A stretch of 64,000 nucleotides of DNA from contig NZ_CP045422.1 in the NCBI RefSeq assembly GCF_014926585.1, positions 1,342,501-1,406,500 of the forward strand. Reading direction: 5' to 3'. The notes below the pieces were generated by a model. The model ran no database searches and was not told the origin of the DNA. It saw nothing but the letters and a program-made list of their open reading frames with translations. This document shows, in pieces, positions 53,896 to 61,726 of the stretch. This DNA is from Devosia beringensis (lineage in GTDB: Bacteria; Pseudomonadota; Alphaproteobacteria; Rhizobiales; Devosiaceae). How positions within the stretch are numbered: position 1 is the stretch's first letter; every line of letters starts with the position of its first letter. A program made the position numbers and the translations under genes.

Positions 53896-54612
53896 CTATT
53901 GCTCCTTGAAGCGGTAGCCGACGCCATAGAGCGTCTCGATCATTTCGAAGTCGTCATCGGTCGCCTTGAACTTCTTACGCAGGCGCTTGATGTGGCTGTC
54001 GATGGTGCGGTCATCGACATAAACCTGGTCGTCATAGGCCGCATCCATCAGCGCATTGCGCGACTTGACGACGCCGGGCCGCAGGGCCAGCGACTGCAGG
54101 ATGAGGAATTCGGTGACTGTCAGGGTCACGCGCTGGCCGTTCCAGGTGCAGGTATGGCGCTCTTCGTCCATGACCAGGGCGCCGCGCTCGATCAGCGCCT
54201 TGCCGCCACCGGCCTCGAGCGCGGTGCCGGCGGGTGCCGACGGATCGCGCGGCGCCGAGCGGCGCAGGATGGCCTTGACGCGTTCGACCAGCAGGCGCTG
54301 GCTGAACGGCTTGGTGATGAAATCGTCGGCGCCCATCTTGAGGCCAAACAGCTCGTCGATCTCTTCGTCCTTGGAGGTGAGGAAGATCACCGGGATGTCG
54401 GACTTCTGACGCAGGCGGCGCAGCAGTTCCATGCCATCCATGCGCGGCATCTTGATATCGAGAATGGCCAGATCCGGCCGGTCGGTGGTCAGACCCTCCA
54501 GACCCGAGGCACCGTCGGTATAGGTGGCGACCTGATAGCCTTCGGCCTCCAGTGCCAGGGACACTGAAGTGAGAATATTGCGGTCGTCATCGACGAGAGC
54601 GATCTTGGGCAT
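53896..54612 (-). CDS. chvI: response regulator ChvI (OmpR family)
   Basis: 238 residues: receiver domain with phospho-acceptor Asp52 in [13 protein letters not shown], Lys in FITKPFSQ, and a winged-helix DNA-binding domain at the C-terminus ([21 protein letters not shown] region). The start at 54612 ([12 protein letters not shown]) is taken; the first ten codons of the open frame are not protein-like. It faces pckA. Confidence 0.95.
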   Translation of the reverse strand: MPKIALVDDDRNILTSVSLALEAEGYQVATYTDGASGLEGLTTDRPDLAILDIKMPRMDGMELLRRLRQKSDIPVIFLTSKDEEIDELFGLKMGADDFITKPFSQRLLVERVKAILRRSAPRDPSAPAGTALEAGGGKALIERGALVMDEERHTCTWNGQRVTLTVTEFLILQSLALRPGVVKSRNALMDAAYDDQVYVDDRTIDSHIKRLRKKFKATDDDFEMIETLYGVGYRFKEQ

Positions 54613-54647
54613 GAACTGCCTTTCTTGTTTGGACGCTGGCAAACGTG

Positions 54648-54664
54648 ACGGTCAGAGCGACCGT
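54648..54664. promoter_or_regulatory. palindrome in the chvI-pckA intergenic region
   Basis: ACGGTC-AGAGC-GACCGT, 6-bp arms, 36 bp ahead of chvI. It could be an operator for autoregulation. The rest of the 255-bp gap contains an A+T-rich stretch (GCATTAATTAAGG, near 54691), probably promoter sequence. Confidence 0.35.
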
Positions 54665-54867
54665 TATAGCTGCTTGCAGGCGACAATTACGCATTAATTA
54701 AGGCGCGGCCAAGGAGCGTACAACCTTAGACTTGCTGCACAGGCCCCGCGAGAGTGCGATGCAACTTCCGTCTTACGACCGATTTCCCGATGGTGGGCGG
54801 TCCGGTTGCGCCGCTATTTTACCGGCCAAGGCGGACGGCAATAGGCTGGGCCGCGACGGAGTTGGTC

Positions 54868-56454
54868 ATGTTCGATCATGAAAGCCTGAGAAGCACAGTG
54901 GCGGCACGCGCCGGCTCGATGTCCCACAATGCCATCGCACCGGTACTGGTTGCACGGGCCATGCAGGGCGAGGAAGGCGTGCTCACCGCCGATGGCGCGG
55001 TTTCGGTGCGCACCGGCGCCTTTACCGGCCGCTCACCCAAGGACAAGTTTATCGTGCGCGACGCCCTGACCAGCGCCAGCGTGTGGTGGGACAATGCGGG
55101 CGCCATGAGCCCGGACCATTTCGACCTGCTGCTGGCGGACGTGGTAGCGGCCATGGGGGGCCTGAGCCTCTTCCGCCAGGACCTGCTGGCCGGGGCCGAT
55201 CCGCGCCACCAATATGGCGTGACCGTGCTGACGCCCAGCGCCTGGCACGCTCTGTTCATCCGCAACCTGTTGATCCGGCCCGGCGAGATGGTGCCGACCG
55301 GCAGCAATCCCACGCCCGTCACCATCGTGCATGCCCCGGCATTCCAGGCCGACCCGGCCCGCCATGGCAGCCGCAGCGCCACGGTGATCGCGCTCGACAT
55401 GAGCCGGAACCTCGTCATCATTGCCGGCACCTCCTATGCCGGCGAAATCAAGAAGAGCGTCTTCTCCCTGTTCAACTTCCACGCGCCACGCCAGGGCGTG
55501 CTGCCCATGCACTGCTCGGCCAATCTCGGGCAGGACGGCGAGGCGGCCCTGTTCTTTGGCCTGTCGGGCACGGGCAAGACCACGCTTTCCAATGATCCGG
55601 CGCGCCCGCTGATCGGCGATGACGAGCATGGCTGGAGCGAAGATGGCGTCTTCAACCTCGAAGGCGGGTGCTATGCCAAGACCATCAAGCTGAGCGCCAC
55701 GGCCGAGCCGGAGATCTTTGCCGCCACCAGGCGCTTCGGCACGGTGCTGGAAAATGTCGTGCTCGACGAAGCCCATGTGCCCGATTTCGACGATGTCTCG
55801 CTGACGGAAAATACCCGCGCGGCCTATCCCATCCATGTGCTGCCGGCCATTGCCAAGGGCAGCATGGGCGGCACGCCGCGCACCGTCGTCTTCCTCACCG
55901 CCGACGCCTTTGGCGTGCTGCCGCCGATTGCCCGGCTGACGCCGGAACAGGCGGTCTACCATTTCCTCTCGGGTTATACCGCCAAGGTCGCCGGCACCGA
56001 GCGCGGCGTGACCGAGCCGCAGGCGACCTTTTCGGCCTGCTTCGGCGCGCCCTTCATGCCGCTGCACCCCACGGTCTATGGCGACATGCTGGCCGAAAAA
56101 CTCTCCAGCAGCGGCGCCTCTGCCTGGCTGATCAATACCGGCTGGACCGGCGGCGGCCATGGCGTGGGCAAGCGCATCGATATCGCCTCGACCCGACGCC
56201 TGCTCAGCGCAGCGCTCAACGGCGAGCTGGACGATGTGGAGATGCGGACCGACGAACTGTTTGGCTTTGAGGTCCCGGTCACCGTGCCCGGCATTGCAGC
56301 CAAGCTGCTCACGCCGCGCCTCACCTGGGCCGATGCCGACGCCTATGACCGCCAGGCGATGCACCTGGCCGGGCTATTCCGCGCCAATTTCGAGAAGTTC
56401 GGCGAGGCCGCCAATGCAGCGCCGGGGCCGCGACTGGCCCAGGCTGCGGAATAG
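54868..56454 (+). CDS. pckA: phosphoenolpyruvate carboxykinase (ATP)
   Basis: 528 residues. PEPCK-ATP features: [12 protein letters not shown], the P-loop [11 protein letters not shown] (231-241), and [20 protein letters not shown] with the metal ligands. It converts oxaloacetate to PEP for gluconeogenesis. The ATG at 54868 is preceded by GGAG; the open frame upstream is not used. Divergent from chvI, the usual rhizobial arrangement. Confidence 0.97.
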   Translation: MFDHESLRSTVAARAGSMSHNAIAPVLVARAMQGEEGVLTADGAVSVRTGAFTGRSPKDKFIVRDALTSASVWWDNAGAMSPDHFDLLLADVVAAMGGLSLFRQDLLAGADPRHQYGVTVLTPSAWHALFIRNLLIRPGEMVPTGSNPTPVTIVHAPAFQADPARHGSRSATVIALDMSRNLVIIAGTSYAGEIKKSVFSLFNFHAPRQGVLPMHCSANLGQDGEAALFFGLSGTGKTTLSNDPARPLIGDDEHGWSEDGVFNLEGGCYAKTIKLSATAEPEIFAATRRFGTVLENVVLDEAHVPDFDDVSLTENTRAAYPIHVLPAIAKGSMGGTPRTVVFLTADAFGVLPPIARLTPEQAVYHFLSGYTAKVAGTERGVTEPQATFSACFGAPFMPLHPTVYGDMLAEKLSSSGASAWLINTGWTGGGHGVGKRIDIASTRRLLSAALNGELDDVEMRTDELFGFEVPVTVPGIAAKLLTPRLTWADADAYDRQAMHLAGLFRANFEKFGEAANAAPGPRLAQAAE

Positions 56455-56484
56455 GCGAGGGTTGCCGTCCGGCGCACCGGCTTT

Positions 56485-56645
56485 CCTCCCCCGTTCACGG
56501 GGGAGGGGGACCGCCAATAGGCGGTGGAGGGGGGAGCCACACCCACCACGTCAATGGATATTGCACGATCGAACCACGGTTTCGCGCCTGTGGCTCCCCT
56601 CTCCACCACGCTCCGCGTGGTCCTCTCTCCCGTGAACGGGAGAGG
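56485..56645. repeat. pair of inverted 56-bp REP-like units
   Basis: 56485-56540 and 56590-56645 are inverted copies of each other, each with a stem (CTCCCCCGTTCACGGGGGAG and CTCTCCCGTGAACGGGAGAG) and an end GGAGCCAC/GTGGCTCC, separated by 49 bp. The whole forms a long hairpin downstream of pckA. The remaining parts of 56455-56825 hold no gene. Confidence 0.8.
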
Positions 56646-56825
56646 AAGCCGCACCCTCGCATCTCTCCGAGCCGTCAGAGTCGCCGAGATGGCATGGGGC
56701 GCGGTGTGACCCACCTCTACCAATCTGCCGGACGACCGGCACCGGGCGCATCTCGCCCCCTGTCGCAGCCGCAGGCCCACGGGCCGTGCGGAGCTTTGTC
56801 ATGTCATGATGTTCGGAGAGAGCGC

Positions 56826-57725
56826 CTAGTTGGGCGAGTAGAAGATGTGCGAGCCGATCTGGGCGACGGCATTATAGGTATTGGCCCAGTTCGGCCGGAC
56901 ATTGGTGGTGTGGTAGAAGAGGGCCGAGCGCGGCACGGCGCCCACCGCTTCGCCGGTGGCGAATTCGGCATAGACCGTCTCGGCCAGCGCCGCCGAACGG
57001 TTCCAGGCGCTGCGTTCGCCGGGTGCATCGGTGCGGCCGTCACAGGCAAAGGTGAACTGGCAGCGATGGAAGCCCTTTTCGGCGTTCTGGTAGATGACAC
57101 CACACAGGGTCGAGGGGAATTTGCTGGAGCGGGCGCGGTTGACGATGACATTGGCCACGGCCAGCTGGCCAGCAGCGCTTTCGCCGCGCGCTTCGTGATA
57201 GATGGCCTGGGCCAGGCAGTTGCGCTCGGCATCGGCCAGTTCGAGGCGCTTGCTCATCGGCTGGTAGCCGGTCTCGATATAGGCGGCCAGCGACGCGGTA
57301 TTGAGCGCGGGCTGCGGGGTCACCGGGGCGGCGGCGAAGCTGGCCAGGGCTGAGACGGCGCTATTGTCGGTGAGGGTGCCGCGGGCGATGTAGCCCATCA
57401 GCACATCTTCATTGAGCGGGCGGGGCGCGGCAATGCCGAGCACGTCGACGGCCTGCAGTACCTGCTGCCGGGCGACGTAATTGGCCAGCAGAGCGGGCGT
57501 GAGTGGCTGTGCGCCCGGCGCCAGTGGCACCAGGGTCGGCCCGATGGCGGGCTGGGCGCGCAGCACGACAAGGTCGGCGGGGACGGGAAGAGGGGAAACG
57601 GCAGCCAGTTTAAGCGATTCTGCCTGGGCAGGGACGAGGGTCACGAACAGCACGAGCGCCACGGCGCAGAGGGCAAGTACATGCGAGAGAGCACGTACAG
57701 CTTTGAGCTGCCAGGTTTTCGTCAT
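56826..57725 (-). CDS. cell wall hydrolase (SleB/CwlJ-type Hydrolase_2)
   Basis: 299 residues with an N-terminal signal/anchor (ALSHVLALCAVALVLFVTLVPAQA) and a C-terminal Hydrolase_2 domain: LAQAIYHEARGESAAGQLAV with the catalytic Glu, then VIVNRARSSKFPSTLCGVIY and CQFTFACDG. It acts on peptidoglycan in the periplasm. A perfect CtrA box lies 156 bp upstream of its start. Confidence 0.92.
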   Translation of the reverse strand: MTKTWQLKAVRALSHVLALCAVALVLFVTLVPAQAESLKLAAVSPLPVPADLVVLRAQPAIGPTLVPLAPGAQPLTPALLANYVARQQVLQAVDVLGIAAPRPLNEDVLMGYIARGTLTDNSAVSALASFAAAPVTPQPALNTASLAAYIETGYQPMSKRLELADAERNCLAQAIYHEARGESAAGQLAVANVIVNRARSSKFPSTLCGVIYQNAEKGFHRCQFTFACDGRTDAPGERSAWNRSAALAETVYAEFATGEAVGAVPRSALFYHTTNVRPNWANTYNAVAQIGSHIFYSPN

Positions 57726-58089
57726 GCCCCGTCCTTACCCCTGGGCGCATCCGGTCATATCCGGTGCACCTTCGTCCGGACCCGCTGACGGGCCCTTGGT
57801 CACTTCCCGCGCACCCTAGCCAAGCTTGGCCGTGGTGGGAAGTCAGAATTTACGACTGATTAACTATAGCCGTTAGCTTCTTAAGTTAGGGTTAATCTAC
57901 CCGCCGGCAGATGAAAACCCTTGAAAGACAAGGCCTTGCTGCGTGGTGAAGGGGGTGTGGGCAGGATAGCTAAAAGTTTACGGAGCCCCGGCACGATTCG
58001 TGGGGAGCCCAAGAGGTTAACAATTGCCGATATGGAAAATCCCCGGCCGAGGCCAGGGCTTGGAAGGCGACAGCCGATCGGCGCCCGGT
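57726..58089. other. upstream region of the cell wall hydrolase gene
   Basis: 364 bp without a gene. It carries the CtrA box at 57881-57895 and further TTAA elements (57859-57863, 58017-58020). No terminator for the HAD gene was recognised. Confidence 0.5.
57881..57895. promoter_or_regulatory. perfect CtrA box upstream of the cell wall hydrolase gene
   Basis: TTAA-GTTAGGG-TTAA, a full TTAA-N7-TTAA site in the only promoter region of the minus-strand hydrolase gene. Confidence 0.7.
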
Positions 58090-58776
58090 TCAGCGGTGGC
58101 GGAAAGCGGCCTGGCGGACGTGGTTGAGGCTCTCCATGACCGCAATGCCCAGGGCGCGAATCTCCTCGCTGGGATGGACCAGGTCGGGCACCATAACGGT
58201 CTGCATGCCGGCGGCATGGGCGGCGCGCACGCCGGCATGGCTGTCCTCGAGCGCCAGGCAATGCACCGGTTCGATGCCCAGGCGTTTTGCCGCGGTCAGA
58301 TAGGGTTCGGGATGCGGCTTGGGATTGGTGACGTCATCGCGGGTGACGATGGTGTCGAACAGCTCGAGCAGCCCGGCCGCCCCCAGATGGGTATGGGCAT
58401 GGGGCTGGCGCGAGGAGGTCGCCACCGCCGTGGGAATGCCGCGCTCGCGCAGCTCGAGCACCAGTTCACGGGCGCCGGGCTTGACCGGCACGCCGGCATG
58501 GCTGCGCTCGCCCATGATCACGCGGCACCGCTGGTCGAACAGGGTATAGGGGAAGGTCACGCCATAGGCTTCCACCAGCAACTGGTTGGTGCGCTCATGG
58601 CTGCCGCCGACCATGGAGAGGTGGACATCGTCGGTCATGGGGAAGCCGAGCTCGTCGCAGACCTCAAAGACGATGGTGCGGAACACGGCCTCGGTATCGA
58701 GCAGCGTGCCGTCCATATCAAAGATCACCGCCTGGAACGGGGTGAGGTGCAGCAGTTCGGTCTGGAGTGTCATCAT
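58090..58776 (-). CDS. HAD-family phosphatase/phosphomutase (beta-phosphoglucomutase-like)
   Basis: 228 residues with motif I DMDGTLLD (Asp20, Asp22), a helical cap (VFRTIVFEVCDELGFP), motif II VATSSR and motif III/IV KPHPEPYL, LEDSHAGVRAAHAAGM. It is a phosphatase or mutase on a small sugar phosphate or glycolate-like substrate; which one is not decided by sequence. It is divergent from selO. Confidence 0.88.
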   Translation of the reverse strand: MMTLQTELLHLTPFQAVIFDMDGTLLDTEAVFRTIVFEVCDELGFPMTDDVHLSMVGGSHERTNQLLVEAYGVTFPYTLFDQRCRVIMGERSHAGVPVKPGARELVLELRERGIPTAVATSSRQPHAHTHLGAAGLLELFDTIVTRDDVTNPKPHPEPYLTAAKRLGIEPVHCLALEDSHAGVRAAHAAGMQTVMVPDLVHPSEEIRALGIAVMESLNHVRQAAFRHR

Positions 58777-58874
58777 GGCTGGATATAGGGCGATTTGCGG
58801 CGCGATGCTAGGCGCCTGCGGGAAAGGCAGGGTTGCGCGCTGGCGAATAGGAGCGGCTGTGATAGCCTTGGCCC

Positions 58875-60281
58875 ATGTCTGATTTCAAGCCCGCCCGCCA
58901 TCACGAGACGCTGGGCGATGCGTTCTATGACCGCGTCGCTCCCGCCGATTTCCCGCAAACCCTGCTGCGCCACCGCGACCAGCGCTGGGCCCGCCGCATC
59001 GGGCTTAATGGCCTGAGCGACGACCAGTGGCTTGAGCATTTCGGGCGCTTTGCGCCCCTGCCCGGCTCGCTGCCGGCGCCGCTGGCGCTGCGCTATCACG
59101 GCCACCAGTTCCGCAGCTACAATCCCGATCTGGGCGATGGCCGCGGCTTCCTGTTCGCCCAGGGCTTTGACCGCGAGGACGGTCGTCTCCTCGATCTGGG
59201 CACCAAGGGCACGGGCACCACGCCCTGGTCCCGCGGCGGCGATGGCAGGCTGACGCTCAAGGGCGGCGTGCGGGAAATCCTTGCCAGCGAAATGCTCGAG
59301 GCCATGGGCGTCTATACGTCCAAGAGCCTGTCGCTGGTGGAAACCGGGGAGGCGCTGCAGCGCGGCGACGAGCCCTCGCCCACCCGCGCGGCGGCCCTGG
59401 TGCGGCTCAGCCATAGCCATATCCGCATCGGCAGCTTCCAGCGCCTGGCTTATCTCGAGGACACGGCCGGGCTGCAGCAATTGCTCGATTATGCCATTGC
59501 CACCTATTATCCCGAGCTGGCGGATGCCGCCGACCGGCCCGCGGCGTTTCTGGGCGCGGTGGTGGCCAATGTCGCCCGGCTCGGGGCGCAATACACTGCC
59601 GCCGGTTTCGTCCATGGCGTGCTCAATACCGACAATATCAACATAACCGGGGAGAGCTTCGACTATGGGCCGTGGCGCTTCATCCCGACCTACGACCCCG
59701 ATTTCACCGCCGCCTATTTCGACGAGACCGGGCTCTACAGCTTTGGCCGGCAGCCCGATGCGCTGGCCTGGAACCTGACGCGGCTGGCCGAATGCCTGGT
59801 GCCGCTCTCGAGCATCGAGGCGCTGGAGCCGGCGCTCAATACCGTGTGGCCTATCTTCCGGGCCGAACTGCCCCGGCAGATGCTGCGGCGGCTGGGGCTG
59901 GTGCCGCGCGACACCGAGGTCGACGGCGCCTTCGTCACGGACCTTTTTGAATTCCTCAGCGCCTCGCAGGCGCCCTATGAGCAGTTCCTGTTCGACTGGC
60001 GCGGCGGCAGCCTGAGCGCCGAGCGCGCCGCCCGCAGTCCATCGGCGGCGCTTTACGCCAGCGATGCCTTCCGGCCGGTGGCCGACGCCCTTGAAGCCTA
60101 TCAGCCCAGCGCCGACGTCAATCTGGGTCACCCCTATTTCGCGCGGCGACAGCCGCGCAGCATGGTGATTGACGAGGTCGAGGCGATCTGGGCACCGATT
60201 GCCGAGCGTGACGACTGGACGGCACTGGCCGAAACGCTGGCCGAGATCGCCGAAATGCGCCAGGCCTATGGCATAAAATGA
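58875..60281 (+). CDS. selO: protein adenylyltransferase SelO (YdiU family)
   Basis: 468 residues with SelO motifs [37 protein letters not shown] and [11 protein letters not shown] (catalytic Asn/Asp in the pseudokinase-like fold), then DYGPWRF. SelO AMPylates proteins in redox control. The start [15 protein letters not shown] is clear. It is followed after 10 bp by the gamma-carbonic-anhydrase gene. No C-terminal selenocysteine/Cys extension seen. Confidence 0.93.
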   Translation: MSDFKPARHHETLGDAFYDRVAPADFPQTLLRHRDQRWARRIGLNGLSDDQWLEHFGRFAPLPGSLPAPLALRYHGHQFRSYNPDLGDGRGFLFAQGFDREDGRLLDLGTKGTGTTPWSRGGDGRLTLKGGVREILASEMLEAMGVYTSKSLSLVETGEALQRGDEPSPTRAAALVRLSHSHIRIGSFQRLAYLEDTAGLQQLLDYAIATYYPELADAADRPAAFLGAVVANVARLGAQYTAAGFVHGVLNTDNINITGESFDYGPWRFIPTYDPDFTAAYFDETGLYSFGRQPDALAWNLTRLAECLVPLSSIEALEPALNTVWPIFRAELPRQMLRRLGLVPRDTEVDGAFVTDLFEFLSASQAPYEQFLFDWRGGSLSAERAARSPSAALYASDAFRPVADALEAYQPSADVNLGHPYFARRQPRSMVIDEVEAIWAPIAERDDWTALAETLAEIAEMRQAYGIK

Positions 60282-60291
60282 GGAGAACGCG

Positions 60292-60846
60292 ATGACACTC
60301 TATGCGCTGGACGGCATGGCCCCGGAAATCGACCCCGATGTCGGCTGGATTGCCCCGACCGCCGTGCTGGTCGGCAGGGTGATCGTGCATGCCGAGGCGG
60401 GCATCTGGTTCGGCGTGGTGGCGCGGGGCGACAATGAAGCCATCACGATCGGCGCGCGCAGCAATGTGCAGGAAAATACGGTGCTGCATACCGATATGGG
60501 CTTTCCGCTGACCATCGGCGTGGGTTGCACCATCGGCCACAAGGCCATGCTGCATGGCTGCAGCATTGGCGACAACACCTTGATCGGCATGGGCGCTACG
60601 GTGCTCAATGGCGCGCGCATCGGCAAGAACTGCCTGATTGGCGCCGGTGCCTTGATCACCGAGGGCAAGGAAATTCCCGACGGCTCGCTGGTGGTGGGTG
60701 CGCCGGGCAAGGTGATCCGCGACCTCGACGGGGCCGCCATCGAGCGGCTGCGCAAATCGGCCGATGGCTATGTGCGCAATGCCAGGCGCTTTGCCGCTGG
60801 CCTCGTGGACGTCACCGCGCGTCCCCATGATTTCGAGCCGGCCTGA
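60292..60846 (+). CDS. gamma-carbonic anhydrase family protein
   Basis: 184 residues with left-handed beta-helix hexapeptide repeats and the three metal-ligand histidines His66, His83 and His88 with the family spacing. It is a trimeric Zn/Fe protein that hydrates CO2 or a related substrate; many relatives have unclear activity. It starts 10 bp after selO and ends 0 bp before the DeoR gene, so the three are probably co-transcribed. Confidence 0.93.
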   Translation: MTLYALDGMAPEIDPDVGWIAPTAVLVGRVIVHAEAGIWFGVVARGDNEAITIGARSNVQENTVLHTDMGFPLTIGVGCTIGHKAMLHGCSIGDNTLIGMGATVLNGARIGKNCLIGAGALITEGKEIPDGSLVVGAPGKVIRDLDGAAIERLRKSADGYVRNARRFAAGLVDVTARPHDFEPA

Positions 60847-61620
60847 ATGACCAGCGATAGCGGCGAACGCCATCGGCAGATCCTGGAACTGGCGCGGCAG
60901 CAGCATGGCGTCAGCGTCGAGGCGCTGGCGCGCCATTTTGCCGTCTCGGTGCAGACCATCCGCAAGGATCTCAACCAGTTGTGCGAGCAGCGGCAGCTGA
61001 CCCGCGTGCATGGCGGGGCGCGGCTGCCCTCGGGGGTGGAGAACCTGGAATATGAGGCGCGCCGCCGCATCGCCGCCGAGGCCAAGCAGGCCATCGGCGA
61101 GGCGGCGGCCAGGCTCATTCCCAATGATGCGTCGCTGTTCATCAATATCGGCACCACGACCGAGGCGGTGAGCCAGGCGCTGCTCGACCATGCCGGGCTC
61201 ATGGTGGTGACCAACAACATTAATGTCGCCAACCGCATGCGGGTCTATCCGCGCTTTGAGGTGGTTATTGCCGGCGGTGTGGTGCGCCCCTCCGATGGCG
61301 GCGTGGTGGGGGAAGCGGCGGCCGGCTTCTTCTCGCAGTTCAAGGTGGACTATGCGGTGATCGGCGCCTCGGCGCTCGATGAAGAGGGCGCGCTGCTCGA
61401 CTTCGACTATCGCGAGGTCAAGGTCGCTCAGGCCATTATCGCCAATGCGCGCCATGTGATCCTGGTCGCCGACCAGGGCAAGTTCAGCCGCACCGCGCCG
61501 GTGCGGATCGCCCGTATCGACCAGATCGGCAGCTTCGTCACCGACCATTGCCCGTCGGATGCCTTTCGCCGGCTGTGCAAGGCGGCCGGCGTGGCGCTGA
61601 TCGAAACCGGCCCCCATTAA
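60847..61620 (+). CDS. DeoR-family transcriptional regulator (GlpR-like)
   Basis: 257 residues: N-terminal DeoR helix-turn-helix (SVEALARHFAVSVQTIRKDL) and a C-terminal sugar-phosphate-binding DeoRC domain (LFINIGTTTEAVSQALLDH, VIGASALDEEGALLDFDYRE). Likely a repressor for a sugar-phosphate or glycerol pathway; no target genes are adjacent. Its stop overlaps a CtrA box. Confidence 0.9.
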   Translation: MTSDSGERHRQILELARQQHGVSVEALARHFAVSVQTIRKDLNQLCEQRQLTRVHGGARLPSGVENLEYEARRRIAAEAKQAIGEAAARLIPNDASLFINIGTTTEAVSQALLDHAGLMVVTNNINVANRMRVYPRFEVVIAGGVVRPSDGGVVGEAAAGFFSQFKVDYAVIGASALDEEGALLDFDYREVKVAQAIIANARHVILVADQGKFSRTAPVRIARIDQIGSFVTDHCPSDAFRRLCKAAGVALIETGPH

Positions 61621-61631
61621 CCGCGCCTTAA
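61617..61631. promoter_or_regulatory. perfect CtrA box upstream of the CHASE-GGDEF-EAL gene
   Basis: TTAA-CCGCGCC-TTAA, a full TTAA-N7-TTAA site 96 bp ahead of the GTG start of the signalling gene, overlapping the stop codon of the DeoR gene. Confidence 0.7.
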
Positions 61632-61726
61632 CCTAACAGAACAAATTCCGCGGCGGATGGTATTAATCCTAAATCTGCGAGCCTCACAGTGAACGGAGAT
61701 CAGCACCGTTTTAGAACTGGGCAGCC

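Noticed and set aside
56485-56645. CRISPR array
   Set aside because: Two inverted units with no regular spacers; palindromic REP-type structure.
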